From Streptomyces sp. CB02366 (GTDB lineage: Bacteria > Actinomycetota > Actinomycetes > Streptomycetales > Streptomycetaceae), in NCBI RefSeq assembly GCF_001905905.1, contig NZ_LIVT01000009.1, forward strand, positions 124,001 to 188,000: a stretch of 64,000 nt of DNA. The letters are read 5' to 3'. Positions 1 through 8,889 of the stretch are shown here, piece after piece (the first letter of the stretch is position 1; the number at the start of each line of letters is the position of its first letter). Both the position numbers and the translations under genes were made by a program. Below the pieces are notes generated by a model. It was not told where the DNA came from. It saw nothing but the letters and a program-made list of their open reading frames with translations, and did not search any database.

Positions 1-1921
1 TCGTCACCGGCGCCCCGGGCGCGGGAAAGACCGTCCTGGCCCTGGAGTTGATGCTGGCCCTGCTCGAAGGGCGCGGCGAGGACGAACCAGTGCCGGTGCG
101 GGTGCCGTTGGCCGAGTGGGACACCCGCGTCCCCCTGGCCGAACTGCTCGCCGGCCGGCTCGTCGACGTGTACGACTGGGATCCGGCGAGAGCCGACGCA
201 CTCGTCCGCCACCGCCGGGTGCTTCCCGTGCTCGACGGCCTCGACGAGATGGACGCCACCCGGCCGGACGGCACGCCTCCCCCCGATGGCCCCCGTGCGC
301 TGGCCGCGCTGGACGCCCTCAACGCCTACCAGGAAGGCCGTGACGCCGGCCCTCTCGTCCTGACCTGCCGTACCGCCCACTACGACGCCCTGGCACCGCA
401 CACCCGGCTGATGGACGCCGCGCGCGTCGGCATCGACGCCGTCCCCACCCTGGACGCACGCACCTATCTGCGGGCCCGGACCGGCACGCCCGCACGCTGG
501 GAACCCGTCCTGACAGCCCTGCACGACGATCCGGCCGGCCCGCTGGCGACCACGCTGTCGACCCCGTGGCGGCTGTGCCTCGCGGCCACCGTGTACGCCC
601 GCGACGGCGACCCCGCCGAACTTCTGCACCACGCCACACCCGAAGACCTCGACGCCCATCTGCTGGCCCGCTTCATCCCCGCGGCCGCCGCCCTGTACCC
701 CCACCGCCGCTACGACGCCGCCCGCGTCCACCACTGGCTCGCCCGTCTCGCGGCCCATCTCGACGTCCCGTCGGGCTCGTCCGGGCCGCCCGGCGCCCGC
801 CCCGGCACCGACCTGGTGCTCCATGAACTCTGGCCGCTGGCCGGACGGTTCCGCGTGCGGGCGGTCGACGCCCTGCTCAGCGCAAGCGCGGCCCTCCTGC
901 CGTGGATCGCCCTCCTGCCCCTGCTCCGTTTTCTGCCCACCAGCCTCGTCCCGCCCCTCGCCGCTGCCGATGCCGGAGTATCTTTCGCCGTACGTCACCA
1001 AGTGGCTCTCGCGCGCGGGGAGTTTTTCACGTACCTGCTGGTCGCTGTTCTCACGGTTGTGGGGACAGCGTTGGTTTTCGGTGTCTTCGCAGGTCTGGCA
1101 GCAGCACGTGCTCGGCAGCCCGTGCCGAAACACCTTGAATGGGGGCTGCTGAAGACCCGCGGTGGCCTGCGCCGATTCCGGTCCGGGCTGGGGCGGAGGC
1201 TGCTGATGGGGCTCCAGTGGGGAATCGGCGGCGCGCTCGCCCTGGCTTATCTGTATCCGGTGTACATGGTTTCTCTGGCTCGGGCAGACATCGACTCCCT
1301 GTTTTTCCTTCTCGAGGTACCCAGGGATGCGGTGGTGCGGGGGGAGCCGGGCGATCTCTCCACAGAAACGTTCCAGAACCCGTTGGCTCTGGCGCAGTTC
1401 GGCCTCGTGCTCGGCTGTCTGGGCGGAATCGTGAGCGGCGTCCTGGGCGGGCTGGTGGACGGAGCCTCCGGTGAGCCCACCGGGACGGCCTTGCCTCACA
1501 CCGTCATGCGGAGGGGATGCCTCATGCCGTCATGGCCGGGATCGCGAGCGGCTTCACAGCCGCTCTGCTCGGGATCTTCCTGTTGAGCAGCGTTGAGCCC
1601 CTGCTCACCCCCTCTATGCGGATCGTAGGAATAGAAGCGTTCCTGCCGTCCTCCATCGATCCGGCCCCCTTCTGCGGTGCGGCCATGGGATTGGTCGTCG
1701 GATCAGCTGTCACGCTGGTCAAGGCCGCTCCCCTTCGCCGCTATGCGGTCTTCCTGATCTGCACCCGAGGAGCCCTGCCATGGCGGCTGGGCGCGTTCCT
1801 CAACTGGTGCTGTTCCGCGGGGCTGATGCGAATGTCAGGTACCGCCTACCAGTTCCGCCACCGGGAACTCCAGCAGTGGCTCACCGATCACCCGCCCCGC
1901 CCTGCCTCCGGCAGGAGCTGA
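1..1921 (+). pseudogene. NACHT-type NTPase with membrane segments, 5' end outside window, frameshifted near its 3' end
   Basis: The reading frame is already open at the left edge (codons start at base 3). It shows a Walker A motif (GAPGAGKT, bases 12-35) and a Walker B-like LPVLDGLDEMD shortly after, as in STAND/NACHT NTPases. About five or six hydrophobic segments follow (from roughly base 850), so the C-terminal half is membrane-embedded. The first frame stops at 1586, but the family-like C-terminus (YAVFLICTRG, LPWRLG, YQFRHRELQ) continues in the next frame from about 1517 to a TGA at 1919-1921. The frames are joined by an imperfect 26-nt duplication (1493-1544), so the gene is probably inactivated, unless this is an assembly error or programmed frameshift. 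NACHT proteins in streptomycetes are often suspected sensors or defence proteins; the substrate here is unknown. Confidence 0.75.
1493..1534 (+). repeat. Imperfect direct repeat causing the NACHT frameshift
   Basis: GCCTCACACCGTCATG (1493-1508) recurs as GCCTCATGCCGTCATG (1519-1534), 14 of 16 identical, with an offset of 26 nt. In their own frames the copies encode LPHTVM and MPHAVM. An extra 26 nt moves the codon register by two, which is exactly the shift between the upstream and downstream frames. Confidence 0.65.
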
Positions 1922-2023
1922 ACTGGACAAGAGAAACCCCCGGGCCTCCCTCGGCCTCTTCGCACCCTCTGCCACCGCAGGCTCACTTCCTGATCCGCTG
2001 GCGTCGGGACGAACCGATTCGCG

Positions 2024-2341
2024 TTACGCGTCCTCGACAGGCAGCCCGGCGATGAACTCCGAGAGGGCGGAACCTCCGGGCGGCGTCCGCCCTCGCAGGA
2101 ACCGCCGGCAGTGGTCGGCGACGAGACGACGCAGGTCTGCCTCGGCCGGTTCCTCACCACTGAGCTCCAGGGTGACCCGATGCGGCTCGCCCGTCATGCG
2201 CAACGGCCTGGCGAGGGCGTCGAACCCACAGGCGTACTCGTCGGGCATCTCCCACCACGCCTCGGCGGATGCGCGGTCCTTGAGGACGTACATGTAGTAG
2301 TCGTCATCGAAGAGGATCACGGGGCCTATCGGTGTAGTCAC
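2024..2341 (-). CDS. Hypothetical protein, 105 aa
   Basis: A small acidic soluble protein beginning with GTG (PIGPVILFDDDYYMYVLKD near the N-terminus). It has no signal peptide, membrane segment or recognised catalytic motif. The mix of charged and aromatic residues and strong codon bias make it a credible gene rather than a shadow frame. It sits alone between the broken NACHT gene and a response regulator, with about 85 bp to the regulator's stop. I do not recognise the family; function unknown. Confidence 0.6.
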   Translation of the reverse strand: MTTPIGPVILFDDDYYMYVLKDRASAEAWWEMPDEYACGFDALARPLRMTGEPHRVTLELSGEEPAEADLRRLVADHCRRFLRGRTPPGGSALSEFIAGLPVEDA

Positions 2342-2426
2342 TCATGGAGTATCGCGCAGCCCCCGGGTCGGGTACGTACCACGGGCGGCTGTCCGGCGGA
2401 GCCGGTGGTGGACGGCGCCGTGCCGG

Positions 2427-3128
2427 TCATGGTGTGCCGGAGACCAGGCCGGCCCGGTAGGCGAGGACGACGGCCTGGACGCGGTCGCGCAGGCCGAGTT
2501 TCGCCAGGATGCGCGACACGTAGGTTTTGACGGTTTCGGGCGTGATGAACATGGCGGCGGCGATCTCCGCGTTGGACAGCCCCTCGGCGATCAGCTGGAG
2601 CACTTCCAGTTCGCGGGGGGTCAGCGCGTGCACGATGTCCTGCCTGGCCGGCCGGGAGGTGTCGGCCGGCCTCACGTGCTGGGCGAAAGCGCCGATGAGG
2701 TGGCGGGTGACGGCGGGCGCGAGCAGGGCCTCCCCCCGTGCGACGGTACGGATGCCGTTGACCAGCTCCGCCGGAGGCGCGTCCTTGAGGAGAAAGCCGC
2801 TCGCTCCGGCGCGCAGCGCGTCGTAGACGTAGGCGTCGACGTTGAACGTGGTCACCACCAGCACCTTCGGCGCGTTCTCGCTGTCGGGGCCGGCGAGCTG
2901 CCGTGTCGCCTGGATGCCGTCGAGCAACGGCATCCGGATGTCCATCACCACCACGTCGGGCCGCAGCCGGCGCGCGGCCGCGACCGCTTCGTGGCCGTTC
3001 GCGGCCTCCGCGACGACCTCCATGTCGGGCTGGGCGGAGAAGATGGTGACATAGCCGGTCCGCACCAGCGCCTGGTCGTCGCAGACGAGTACACGGATCG
3101 CAGGCGGCGTGTCGCTCAAGGGGTTCAC
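2427..3128 (-). CDS. NarL/FixJ-family response regulator (REC plus LuxR HTH)
   Basis: A DNA-binding response regulator of 233 aa. The receiver domain spans about residues 11-130, with acidic pair D17-D18, phospho-acceptor D63 (VVMDIRMP), switch T93 and conserved K115 (FLLKD). A LuxR-type helix-turn-helix follows from about 168 to 225 (LTPRELEVLQLIAEGLSNAEIA). It begins with GTG and overlaps the stop of the upstream histidine kinase gene by GTGA, so the pair is translationally coupled and almost certainly cognate. Targets are unknown; the CPBP protease gene at the head of the same operon is a candidate for autoregulated output. Confidence 0.93.
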   Translation of the reverse strand: MNPLSDTPPAIRVLVCDDQALVRTGYVTIFSAQPDMEVVAEAANGHEAVAAARRLRPDVVVMDIRMPLLDGIQATRQLAGPDSENAPKVLVVTTFNVDAYVYDALRAGASGFLLKDAPPAELVNGIRTVARGEALLAPAVTRHLIGAFAQHVRPADTSRPARQDIVHALTPRELEVLQLIAEGLSNAEIAAAMFITPETVKTYVSRILAKLGLRDRVQAVVLAYRAGLVSGTP

Positions 3129-4351
3129 TCCTGAAAGGGCTTGGACGGGATCGTGGCACGGACCTCGAACCCGCCTTCGGGCCGCGGTCCGGACGTCAGT
3201 TCACCATCGAGCATCCGCACACGTGCGCGCAGCCCGGCCAGTCCCCGTCCGCCGTCGGCGCCCGGCTTCCGCTCAACCGGAGCGACAGTCGGCCCGTCGG
3301 TGGTCACCACGATCTCGATGTGGTCGTCGCCGAACCCGAGGAGGACCCGGGTCGGCTTCCCATGGGCGTACTTCGTGGCATTGGTGAGCGCCTCCTGCGC
3401 GACCCGGTAGGCGGCCAGTTCCACGTCCACGCCCTGTGGCCGCCGCTCGCCCCGCTCGCCGAACTCGACCGGCTGGCCCGACCTGCGGGCCTGCTCGACC
3501 AGGTCCCCCACCTGGCCCAGGGCGGGGGCCCGGCCCGCGCCGGCCGGCTCCGTGGGCGCCGCCTCGCCGGTCGCCTCCAGGACACCGAGCAGGTACCTCA
3601 GTTCCCGCAGCGCCCTGCGGCCGGTGTCGCTCACCGCGGTCAGCCCTTCGCCGGCGCGTTCCGGCGCGGACGTGAGCAGGTACTGGGCCGCGTCGGCCTG
3701 GACCACCATGGCCGTCACGTGGTGGGTGACCACGTCGTGCAGCTCCCGGGCGATGCGCGCCCGCTCGGCGGTCGTGGCCACCTCGGCGGCCAGTTGCCGG
3801 CGCTTCGTCTCTTCCGTCCGCCGCGTACGCACCATGCTCCCCACGAGCCACGCCGCTGCCAGAGCCGAGGAGAAGGCGAGGTAGTCCGGAACGCCGTTCG
3901 GTGAGCCGGAACGGTGCAGGACGACGGCCAGCACCGCGTACCCCGCACCCGCCGCGACGACCAGTCCGGTTCGGTGCCGGTCCTGGTGGGCGCCGACGGA
4001 GTACAGGGCCAGGTACAACCCGACGCTCGCGAACGTCGTGGCGAAGCCCAGAGCCTGGTGCACGGCGAACGCGGCCGCGATGACGGCCAGGCAAGCCGCG
4101 GGCCACCTGCGGCGGACGGTCAGGGGTGCGGTCTGGGCGAGAGCCAGCCCGCCGCTCAGCACACTCGGCGCCCGCTCGGGCAGGTCGCCGATCTGCGCCC
4201 CGACCGGGGAGAGGGGCGGTACGAAGGCCAGCAGGGTCAGTGTCAGGGCGAGGACGCCGTCCTTGACGAGAGCGTCCCGCTCCCGCCACCGGCCGAGCGA
4301 CGCCCGGAGCAGCAAGACGCTCCCGCTCCTCCGGAGTTCCTGAAGGGACAT
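3125..4351 (-). CDS. Membrane sensor histidine kinase (HisKA_3 type)
   Basis: The kinase partner of the response regulator it overlaps. The N-terminal half has several hydrophobic segments with no obvious extracellular sensor domain. A coiled region (TEETKRRQLAAEVA) leads into the HisKA_3 phospho-acceptor box (RIARELHDVVTHHVTAMVV, His near residue 205). The C-terminal HATPase has N- and G-box features (DGGRGLAGLRARVRML). The open frame extends upstream to 4414, but I place the start at ATG 4351 because GGAGGA lies 10 nt before it and this avoids overlap with the preceding gene; GTG 4354 is an alternative. The CPBP protease gene ends 28 nt upstream on the same strand, so all three genes probably form one operon. 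Confidence 0.92.
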   Translation of the reverse strand: MSLQELRRSGSVLLLRASLGRWRERDALVKDGVLALTLTLLAFVPPLSPVGAQIGDLPERAPSVLSGGLALAQTAPLTVRRRWPAACLAVIAAAFAVHQALGFATTFASVGLYLALYSVGAHQDRHRTGLVVAAGAGYAVLAVVLHRSGSPNGVPDYLAFSSALAAAWLVGSMVRTRRTEETKRRQLAAEVATTAERARIARELHDVVTHHVTAMVVQADAAQYLLTSAPERAGEGLTAVSDTGRRALRELRYLLGVLEATGEAAPTEPAGAGRAPALGQVGDLVEQARRSGQPVEFGERGERRPQGVDVELAAYRVAQEALTNATKYAHGKPTRVLLGFGDDHIEIVVTTDGPTVAPVERKPGADGGRGLAGLRARVRMLDGELTSGPRPEGGFEVRATIPSKPFQE

Positions 4352-4379
4352 CACCGCGGTTTCCTCCAGTCGGCCTGTC

Positions 4380-5258
4380 TCAGCGACCCGCGCGCCGACG
4401 AGGCCTGACGTCACCGTCGCGGTGGGCGCGAACGAGCATCGTGGCGGCGAGGGCCACTCCGATGAGGACGGGCAAGATCGACGCCTCCAGGCCGAAGTCG
4501 CCGCCGGTCAGAAGTGCGGAGCCGTGGACGTCGACGGTGAACAGGCCCTCGGGGGCGTGCCCGGAGACGGGGATGCCGAGCAGCTGCTCCGTCGTGTTCC
4601 AGGCGAAGTGCAGCCCGATGACGAACCAGATGCTACGCCGCCACAGGAACGCGGCTCCGAGCAGGGCGCCCGCCTCCAGAGCGATCGCCAGTCCGCTCCA
4701 CACGTTCGCGCCCTCGGCGCCCAGGTGGGCGACGCCGAAGAACAGCGAGGTGATCACGAGGGCGGCCCGGCTGCCCCACAGCTGTTCGAGGGCCTGCAGG
4801 GCGAGACCGCGGAACAACAGCTCCTCAGTGACCGCGGCGCCGATCTGGAGCGCGATCGTCGTCCACAGGACCGACATGAGGCCGTCGCCCGCCCAGACGA
4901 ACGCATAGCCTCCGAACGCCGTGATCAGCAGGGCGGAGGCAAGGATGAAGCCCAGCCCGATCGCACCGCCGAGCAGCACCTCCCGGCCTGCCCCGGAGCG
5001 GGCGATCTCCGGCGTCGCGCGTCGGGCCACGCGGCGCATGACATAGCAGTACACGGCCACCGCGGCGGCCGCGCCCACCACCGGTACGGGCCCGGGCCCG
5101 GTGGCCGTCAGCCCCGAGACCACTCCGACGCCGGCCATTCCCGTCAGCATCCAGCCCAGCGGGGAGCGCAGGATCCGGCCGAAACGGCCGCCGTCCCCCT
5201 CTTCGCTCTCGTCCAAGCCGGGCCCTGCGCGGTGTCGTACGGCGGACTTCGTGCCCAT
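4380..5258 (-). CDS. CPBP-family intramembrane metalloprotease (Abi/CAAX-type)
   Basis: A polytopic membrane protein of 292 aa with about eight hydrophobic segments. The CPBP signature is present: EELLFRG (EExxxR) for the first motif, SLFFGVAHLG (FxxxH) for the second and LHFAWN (HxxxN) for the third. These residues form the glutamate-protease-like active site of the Rce1/Abi superfamily. Bacterial members process small peptides, confer bacteriocin immunity or act in regulated signalling; which applies here is not visible. It is first in a minus-strand operon followed closely by a histidine kinase and response regulator, so a role upstream of that signalling pair is plausible but inferred. 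Confidence 0.88.
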   Translation of the reverse strand: MGTKSAVRHRAGPGLDESEEGDGGRFGRILRSPLGWMLTGMAGVGVVSGLTATGPGPVPVVGAAAAVAVYCYVMRRVARRATPEIARSGAGREVLLGGAIGLGFILASALLITAFGGYAFVWAGDGLMSVLWTTIALQIGAAVTEELLFRGLALQALEQLWGSRAALVITSLFFGVAHLGAEGANVWSGLAIALEAGALLGAAFLWRRSIWFVIGLHFAWNTTEQLLGIPVSGHAPEGLFTVDVHGSALLTGGDFGLEASILPVLIGVALAATMLVRAHRDGDVRPRRRAGR

Positions 5259-5439
5259 GGTGGCCTCCCCTGCGGTGGGTCACCCCTGCGGTGACCTGGC
5301 AACCACGCTAGGAGGCCGCAGGCGCTCGCGAATCACCCGCGCATGGACAGCCGGGGTAGCTCTCACGGGGGATGCCGCGGAGTGCGCGGGGAGCGCGCCC
5401 CCGTCCTTCCCGCGTGGCCGAGCGCGAGAGCGGAACCCC

Positions 5440-6651
5440 GGCGTGCCCGGGCTCTTCCCCTGTTCCGCCGCGGACGGCTCGATCGCGAAGAACGCGGCGC
5501 ACGCCGAGGCCGTGGCCGAGCGGTGCGCCGCGAAGACGGGCGAGAACCTGCGGTACTACAACACCGCCCATACCGCCCGCGACATGGACCGCATCCGCCA
5601 GGCGCTCGGCGAGAAGAAGATCTCCTCCTGGGGTCGGTCCTACGGCATCTGCCTCGGCGCGGTGTACCGCTCCCTCTTCCAGGACCGCACCGACCGGATG
5701 GCCCTGGAGAGCAATGTCGCCCCCGCCAAGGTGTGGGCCGGCCAGGTCGCGGACACCTGGGGCAGGGGCATGGCCTACCGGTTCCCCGACACCGCCCGCG
5801 CCGCCGCGGCACAGGCGGACGCCCTTGAACCGGGCACGGACGTGGCGGAGGTGACCCGCACCTATCTCGCCCTCGCGGACCGGCTCGACCGCGGCCCGGC
5901 GCGGCTTCCCGGCGTATCGCCGCCGCTGGACGGGGCGATGCTGCGCAACATGACCTACGCCCTGCTTCTGGAGAACGACGCCCTTCCCGTGCTCGTCAAC
6001 TTCTGGAAGGCCGCAGAGAACCTGTCCCACGGCAGTGCCACGGCCGCCGACACCCAGGTCCTCCAGCAGGTGTTCGCCGCTCCGGCCCCGTCCGCGGAGA
6101 TTCCGGCGGACAACCAGGCCACCATGTTCATGGCCCTTACCTGCGGCGACGCCGCGTGGCCGGAGGGCCCCGACGGCTACGCCGCCCGCACCTCCGCCGA
6201 CCGCGAGAGGTGGCCGCTCACCGCGGGCACGCCCGCGAACATCTGGGCGTGCGCCTTTTGGGACAGGCCGGCCGAGCCGGCGGTCGAGGTCGTGAAGGGC
6301 GGATCGCGCGACACCCTGATCCTGCAGAACCGCCGGGACCACGCCACTCCTTGGGAAAGCGGCGTCGGGCTGCACAAGGCGCTCGGCAGGGGTTCCGCCT
6401 ACGTCGGCGTCGACAACGGCGGGCACTACCTCTACGGCAGGGGTTCCGCCTGCGCCGACCGGGCGGCCGTCGGCTTCCTGAGCACCGGTCGGCTGCCGGA
6501 CAAGGACCTCTGCCGCACCGATGTCACCGGGAAGCAGCGGCCGCGGTGCGATCGGCTCCGGGCAGCAGGGACGCGCGGTGGGCCCGCGCCACGGCGGCCA
6601 TGTCGTCGAGGGTGGACCGGGCTCGCAGGAGTTCTTCGATCTGTGCGGTGA
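5440..6651 (+). pseudogene. TAP-like alpha/beta hydrolase (S33 peptidase) remnant, N-terminus missing
   Basis: From about base 5440 the frame matches the C-terminal two thirds of secreted tripeptidyl-aminopeptidase-like hydrolases: a cap-region stretch (AARDMDRIRQALGEKK with small changes), the nucleophile elbow GRSYG, an acid-residue segment (LILQNRRDHATPWE) and the histidine (DNGGHYLYG). The family's signal peptide, its NPGGPGGSG-like oxyanion strand and about 150-190 N-terminal residues are absent. The upstream frame instead runs antisense to the CPBP gene without a plausible start. At the other end the frame runs about 128 nt into the convergent MerR gene, suggesting the native stop near 6525 was also lost. 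Most likely a decayed gene. Confidence 0.7.
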
Positions 6652-6922
6652 TCCGCTCGCGCTCGTGGGCCAGCCGTTCGAGCGCGGCGTCGGAGTTGTG
6701 CACGCTCGGCGAGTCGGCGCAGGGCATGAGTCCGGCGATGGTGCGGCTGGAGAGGTTCGCCGCGTACAGCCCCTGGATGAAGTGGACGCGGTCCACGTCG
6801 TGCTCGGTGTAACGGCGCTGCCCGCCCGGTGTGCGGGTACTGGTGAGCAGTCCCTGCTGCTCGTAATAGCGCAATGACCGCACGCTCACCCCGGCGAGGT
6901 CCGCCAACTCCCCGATCCGCAT
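6524..6922 (-). CDS. MerR-family transcriptional regulator
   Basis: A 132-aa regulator starting at ATG 6922. The N-terminal winged helix (MRIGELADLAGVSVRSLRYYEQQGLL) and wing (GGQRRYTEHDVDRV) are typical of MerR, followed by a dimerisation coiled coil. There are no conserved C-terminal cysteines, so it is not a metal sensor of the classic type; a redox or small-molecule signal is more likely. It is divergent from an old-yellow-enzyme reductase gene. The intergenic region has the overlong-spacer promoter and dyad that MerR proteins remodel, so the reductase is its probable target. An in-frame upstream GTG would add 15 residues lacking MerR character. Confidence 0.9.
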   Translation of the reverse strand: MRIGELADLAGVSVRSLRYYEQQGLLTSTRTPGGQRRYTEHDVDRVHFIQGLYAANLSSRTIAGLMPCADSPSVHNSDAALERLAHERERITAQIEELLRARSTLDDMAAVARAHRASLLPGADRTAAAASR

Positions 6923-6996
6923 GGACGACTCCGTTCCCCCGCCGCACCACCACACCCCCTGTGACACGCCTCACGGGAGCCTGCGGCGCTTTTCGC

Positions 6997-7028
6997 TTGA
7001 ATCTGACATCGGTGTCAGGTCCTAGCGT
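6997..7028 (+). promoter_or_regulatory. MerR-type promoter with operator dyad driving the reductase gene
   Basis: A -35-like TTGAAT (6997-7002) and a -10-like TAGCGT (7023-7028) are separated by 20 bp (or 19 bp to CTAGCG). The overlong spacer holds the perfect dyad CTGACA-TCGG-TGTCAG (7003-7018). An over-long spacer carrying a palindrome is the hallmark of promoters twisted into activity by MerR-family proteins. Confidence 0.7.
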
Positions 7029-7078
7029 ACGTGTGCGCCCCGGCAATCGGAGCACCCATGCACCTGAGGAGAACCCCC

Positions 7079-8152
7079 ATGCCGTCCCTGTTCAGCGGCT
7101 ATCGTCTCGGCGGCCTCTCGCTGCCCAACCGGACCGTCATGGCCCCCATGAGCCGTGTCCGGGCCGCCGTCGGCGGTCTGGCGACCCCCTCGATGGCCAC
7201 CTACTACGCGCAGCGCGCCACGGCCGGCCTGATCGTCACCGAGGGCCTCCATCCCAGCCTCGTCGGCCAGTCCAATCCGGGGACGCCCGGTCTGCACACC
7301 GACGAACAGAGGGACTCCTGGCGGCAGGTGACCGAGGCCGTCCACGTCAACGGCGGACGCGTCTTCGCCCAGATCATGCACGGCGGCCGGGTCTCGCATC
7401 CGGAGACCACGGGGCTCCAGCCGGTCGGCCCCTCGGCCGTGGCCGGCGCGGGCAGCGTCTTCACACCGAGCGGCCCCCGGCCGATGCCCGTACCGCGCGC
7501 CCTGCCGACGGACGAGGTCGCCGATCACGTCCGCTCCTATGCGCACGCCGCCCGCCGGGCCGTCGGCGCGGGCTTCGACGGCGTCGAACTGCACGGCGCC
7601 AACGGCTACCTGATCTCCCAGTTCCTCTCCTCCAACGCCAACCTGCGCGACGACCGCTACGGCGGCTCGATCGCCAACCGCATACGCTTCGCCGTCGAGG
7701 CGGCCGCGGCCACCGTCGAGGCCGTGGGCGCCACCCGCACCGGCATCCGCCTGTCGCCCGGAGGCGGCATCTGGGACGCGTTCGAGGACGACGCCGTCGA
7801 GCTGAACACCGCCCTGCTGACCGAACTGGCCCGCCTCGACCTCGCCTACGTGCACCTGGAGGGCACCGCCGACGAGGGCGCCCTCCTCCGGCTCAGGCAC
7901 GCCTGGCCCGGCACCCTGATCGTCAGCCCCACCATGCCCGGCGGAGCCGAGCAGACCGGCAAGTCCGAAGCCGACCACTGGCTGGGACTCGGCGCCGACC
8001 TGATCGCCTTCGGCCGCGCCTTCCTCGCCAACCCCGACCTCGTCGAACGCCTGCGCACCGGCCTGCCCCTCGCGCCCGTCGACGAGAACACCTTCTACCA
8101 GGGCGGCGACGACGGGTACATCACCTACCCGCCGTACCAGCACACCGCCTGA
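7079..8152 (+). CDS. Old yellow enzyme-family alkene reductase (FMN-dependent)
   Basis: An FMN-binding TIM-barrel ene-reductase of 357 aa that reduces activated C=C bonds with NAD(P)H. It shows the N-terminal PNRTVMAPMSR segment, the substrate-binding HGANGYL pair (His/Asn), the flanking RDDRYGGSIANR motif and a C-terminal phosphate-binding region (LIAFGRAFLANPDLV). I choose ATG 7079 because GAGGAGA lies 6 nt before it; an earlier in-frame ATG adds residues without homology. It is divergent from a MerR regulator and preceded by a MerR-type promoter, so it is probably induced by an electrophile or quinone-like compound. The closest roles are NemA/xenobiotic reductase; the physiological substrate is unknown. 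Confidence 0.92.
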   Translation: MPSLFSGYRLGGLSLPNRTVMAPMSRVRAAVGGLATPSMATYYAQRATAGLIVTEGLHPSLVGQSNPGTPGLHTDEQRDSWRQVTEAVHVNGGRVFAQIMHGGRVSHPETTGLQPVGPSAVAGAGSVFTPSGPRPMPVPRALPTDEVADHVRSYAHAARRAVGAGFDGVELHGANGYLISQFLSSNANLRDDRYGGSIANRIRFAVEAAAATVEAVGATRTGIRLSPGGGIWDAFEDDAVELNTALLTELARLDLAYVHLEGTADEGALLRLRHAWPGTLIVSPTMPGGAEQTGKSEADHWLGLGADLIAFGRAFLANPDLVERLRTGLPLAPVDENTFYQGGDDGYITYPPYQHTA

Positions 8153-8235
8153 GATGACCGGCGAGTGGAACTGATCACCGCCGGACCGATCCGGCCCGAG
8201 GGGCCCGCGACTCACCGCACACCGTAGACGCGGGC

Positions 8236-8682
8236 TCACCCCGGGAGGAGACCGGCCCGGGGGTGGGCCCGCTGTCCGCGACGGCCCTGGTCGTCCGGGT
8301 GCAGGGCGACGTGCAGCGTCCGGACCAGTCCGTCGCGGTCATGAGGTTCGAGCCGTTCCCCCGCGGGGGCCAGTGCACGGTGGACCTCGCCGTACACCTG
8401 CTCCGCCGGCTCCAGACCGGCGGGGTGAGGAACACATCGACGACCCGGCGGTCCTGCGGGTTCTTGTCCCTGGCCACCAGTCCACGGCGTTCGGCACGGT
8501 CGACGAGGCCGGACAGGGTCGACTTGTCGAGGCCCAGGAACGCCGCCAGCTCGGTCATGCGCGGGCGCCGGTCGCGGAGTACGCCCAGAAGCCGGAGCTG
8601 GGTGAGAGATGAGGTCGCGCTCGGCTCCGACGCGGGAGAGCACGCCCACCACCTGAAAGGTGCTGCGGACCAGGGCGTCCAC
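8236..8682 (-). pseudogene. MarR-family regulator broken by two small deletions
   Basis: The N-terminal part (STFQVVGVLSRVGAERDLIS) and C-terminal part (GLEPAEQVYGEVHRALAPAG) lie in one frame. The winged-helix core (TQLRLLGVLRDRRPRMTELA, LDKSTLSGLVDRAERRGLVA) lies in another. The first break is at the GAGAGA run (8604-8609 on the plus strand), where adding two bases restores ISLTQLRLL. The second is near 8418-8424, where one extra G restores FLTPAGLEP. The deletions sum to three, so the original frame is regained. Either the gene is dead or the assembly has two small errors. It is convergent with the reductase gene and probably once acted as a repressor. Confidence 0.75.
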
Positions 8683-8889
8683 GAGGGCATCGGAAGTCGT
8701 GGGGCCACGTTACGCGCTCTGCCCGCGGCACGGGCCCCCGGCCGGGCCTGGGGGCCCGCCCGCCGGTTCACCGCGCTCGTCCGGAATGCACCGGGGTTCC
8801 CGCGGCGGGGTGTTCGGGATCGGTCGGGCAGGCTCCCGAGGTGGCTCACCGGCCTCCTCGAAGGCAGGGTCGAGCACAGATCGTGAAGC

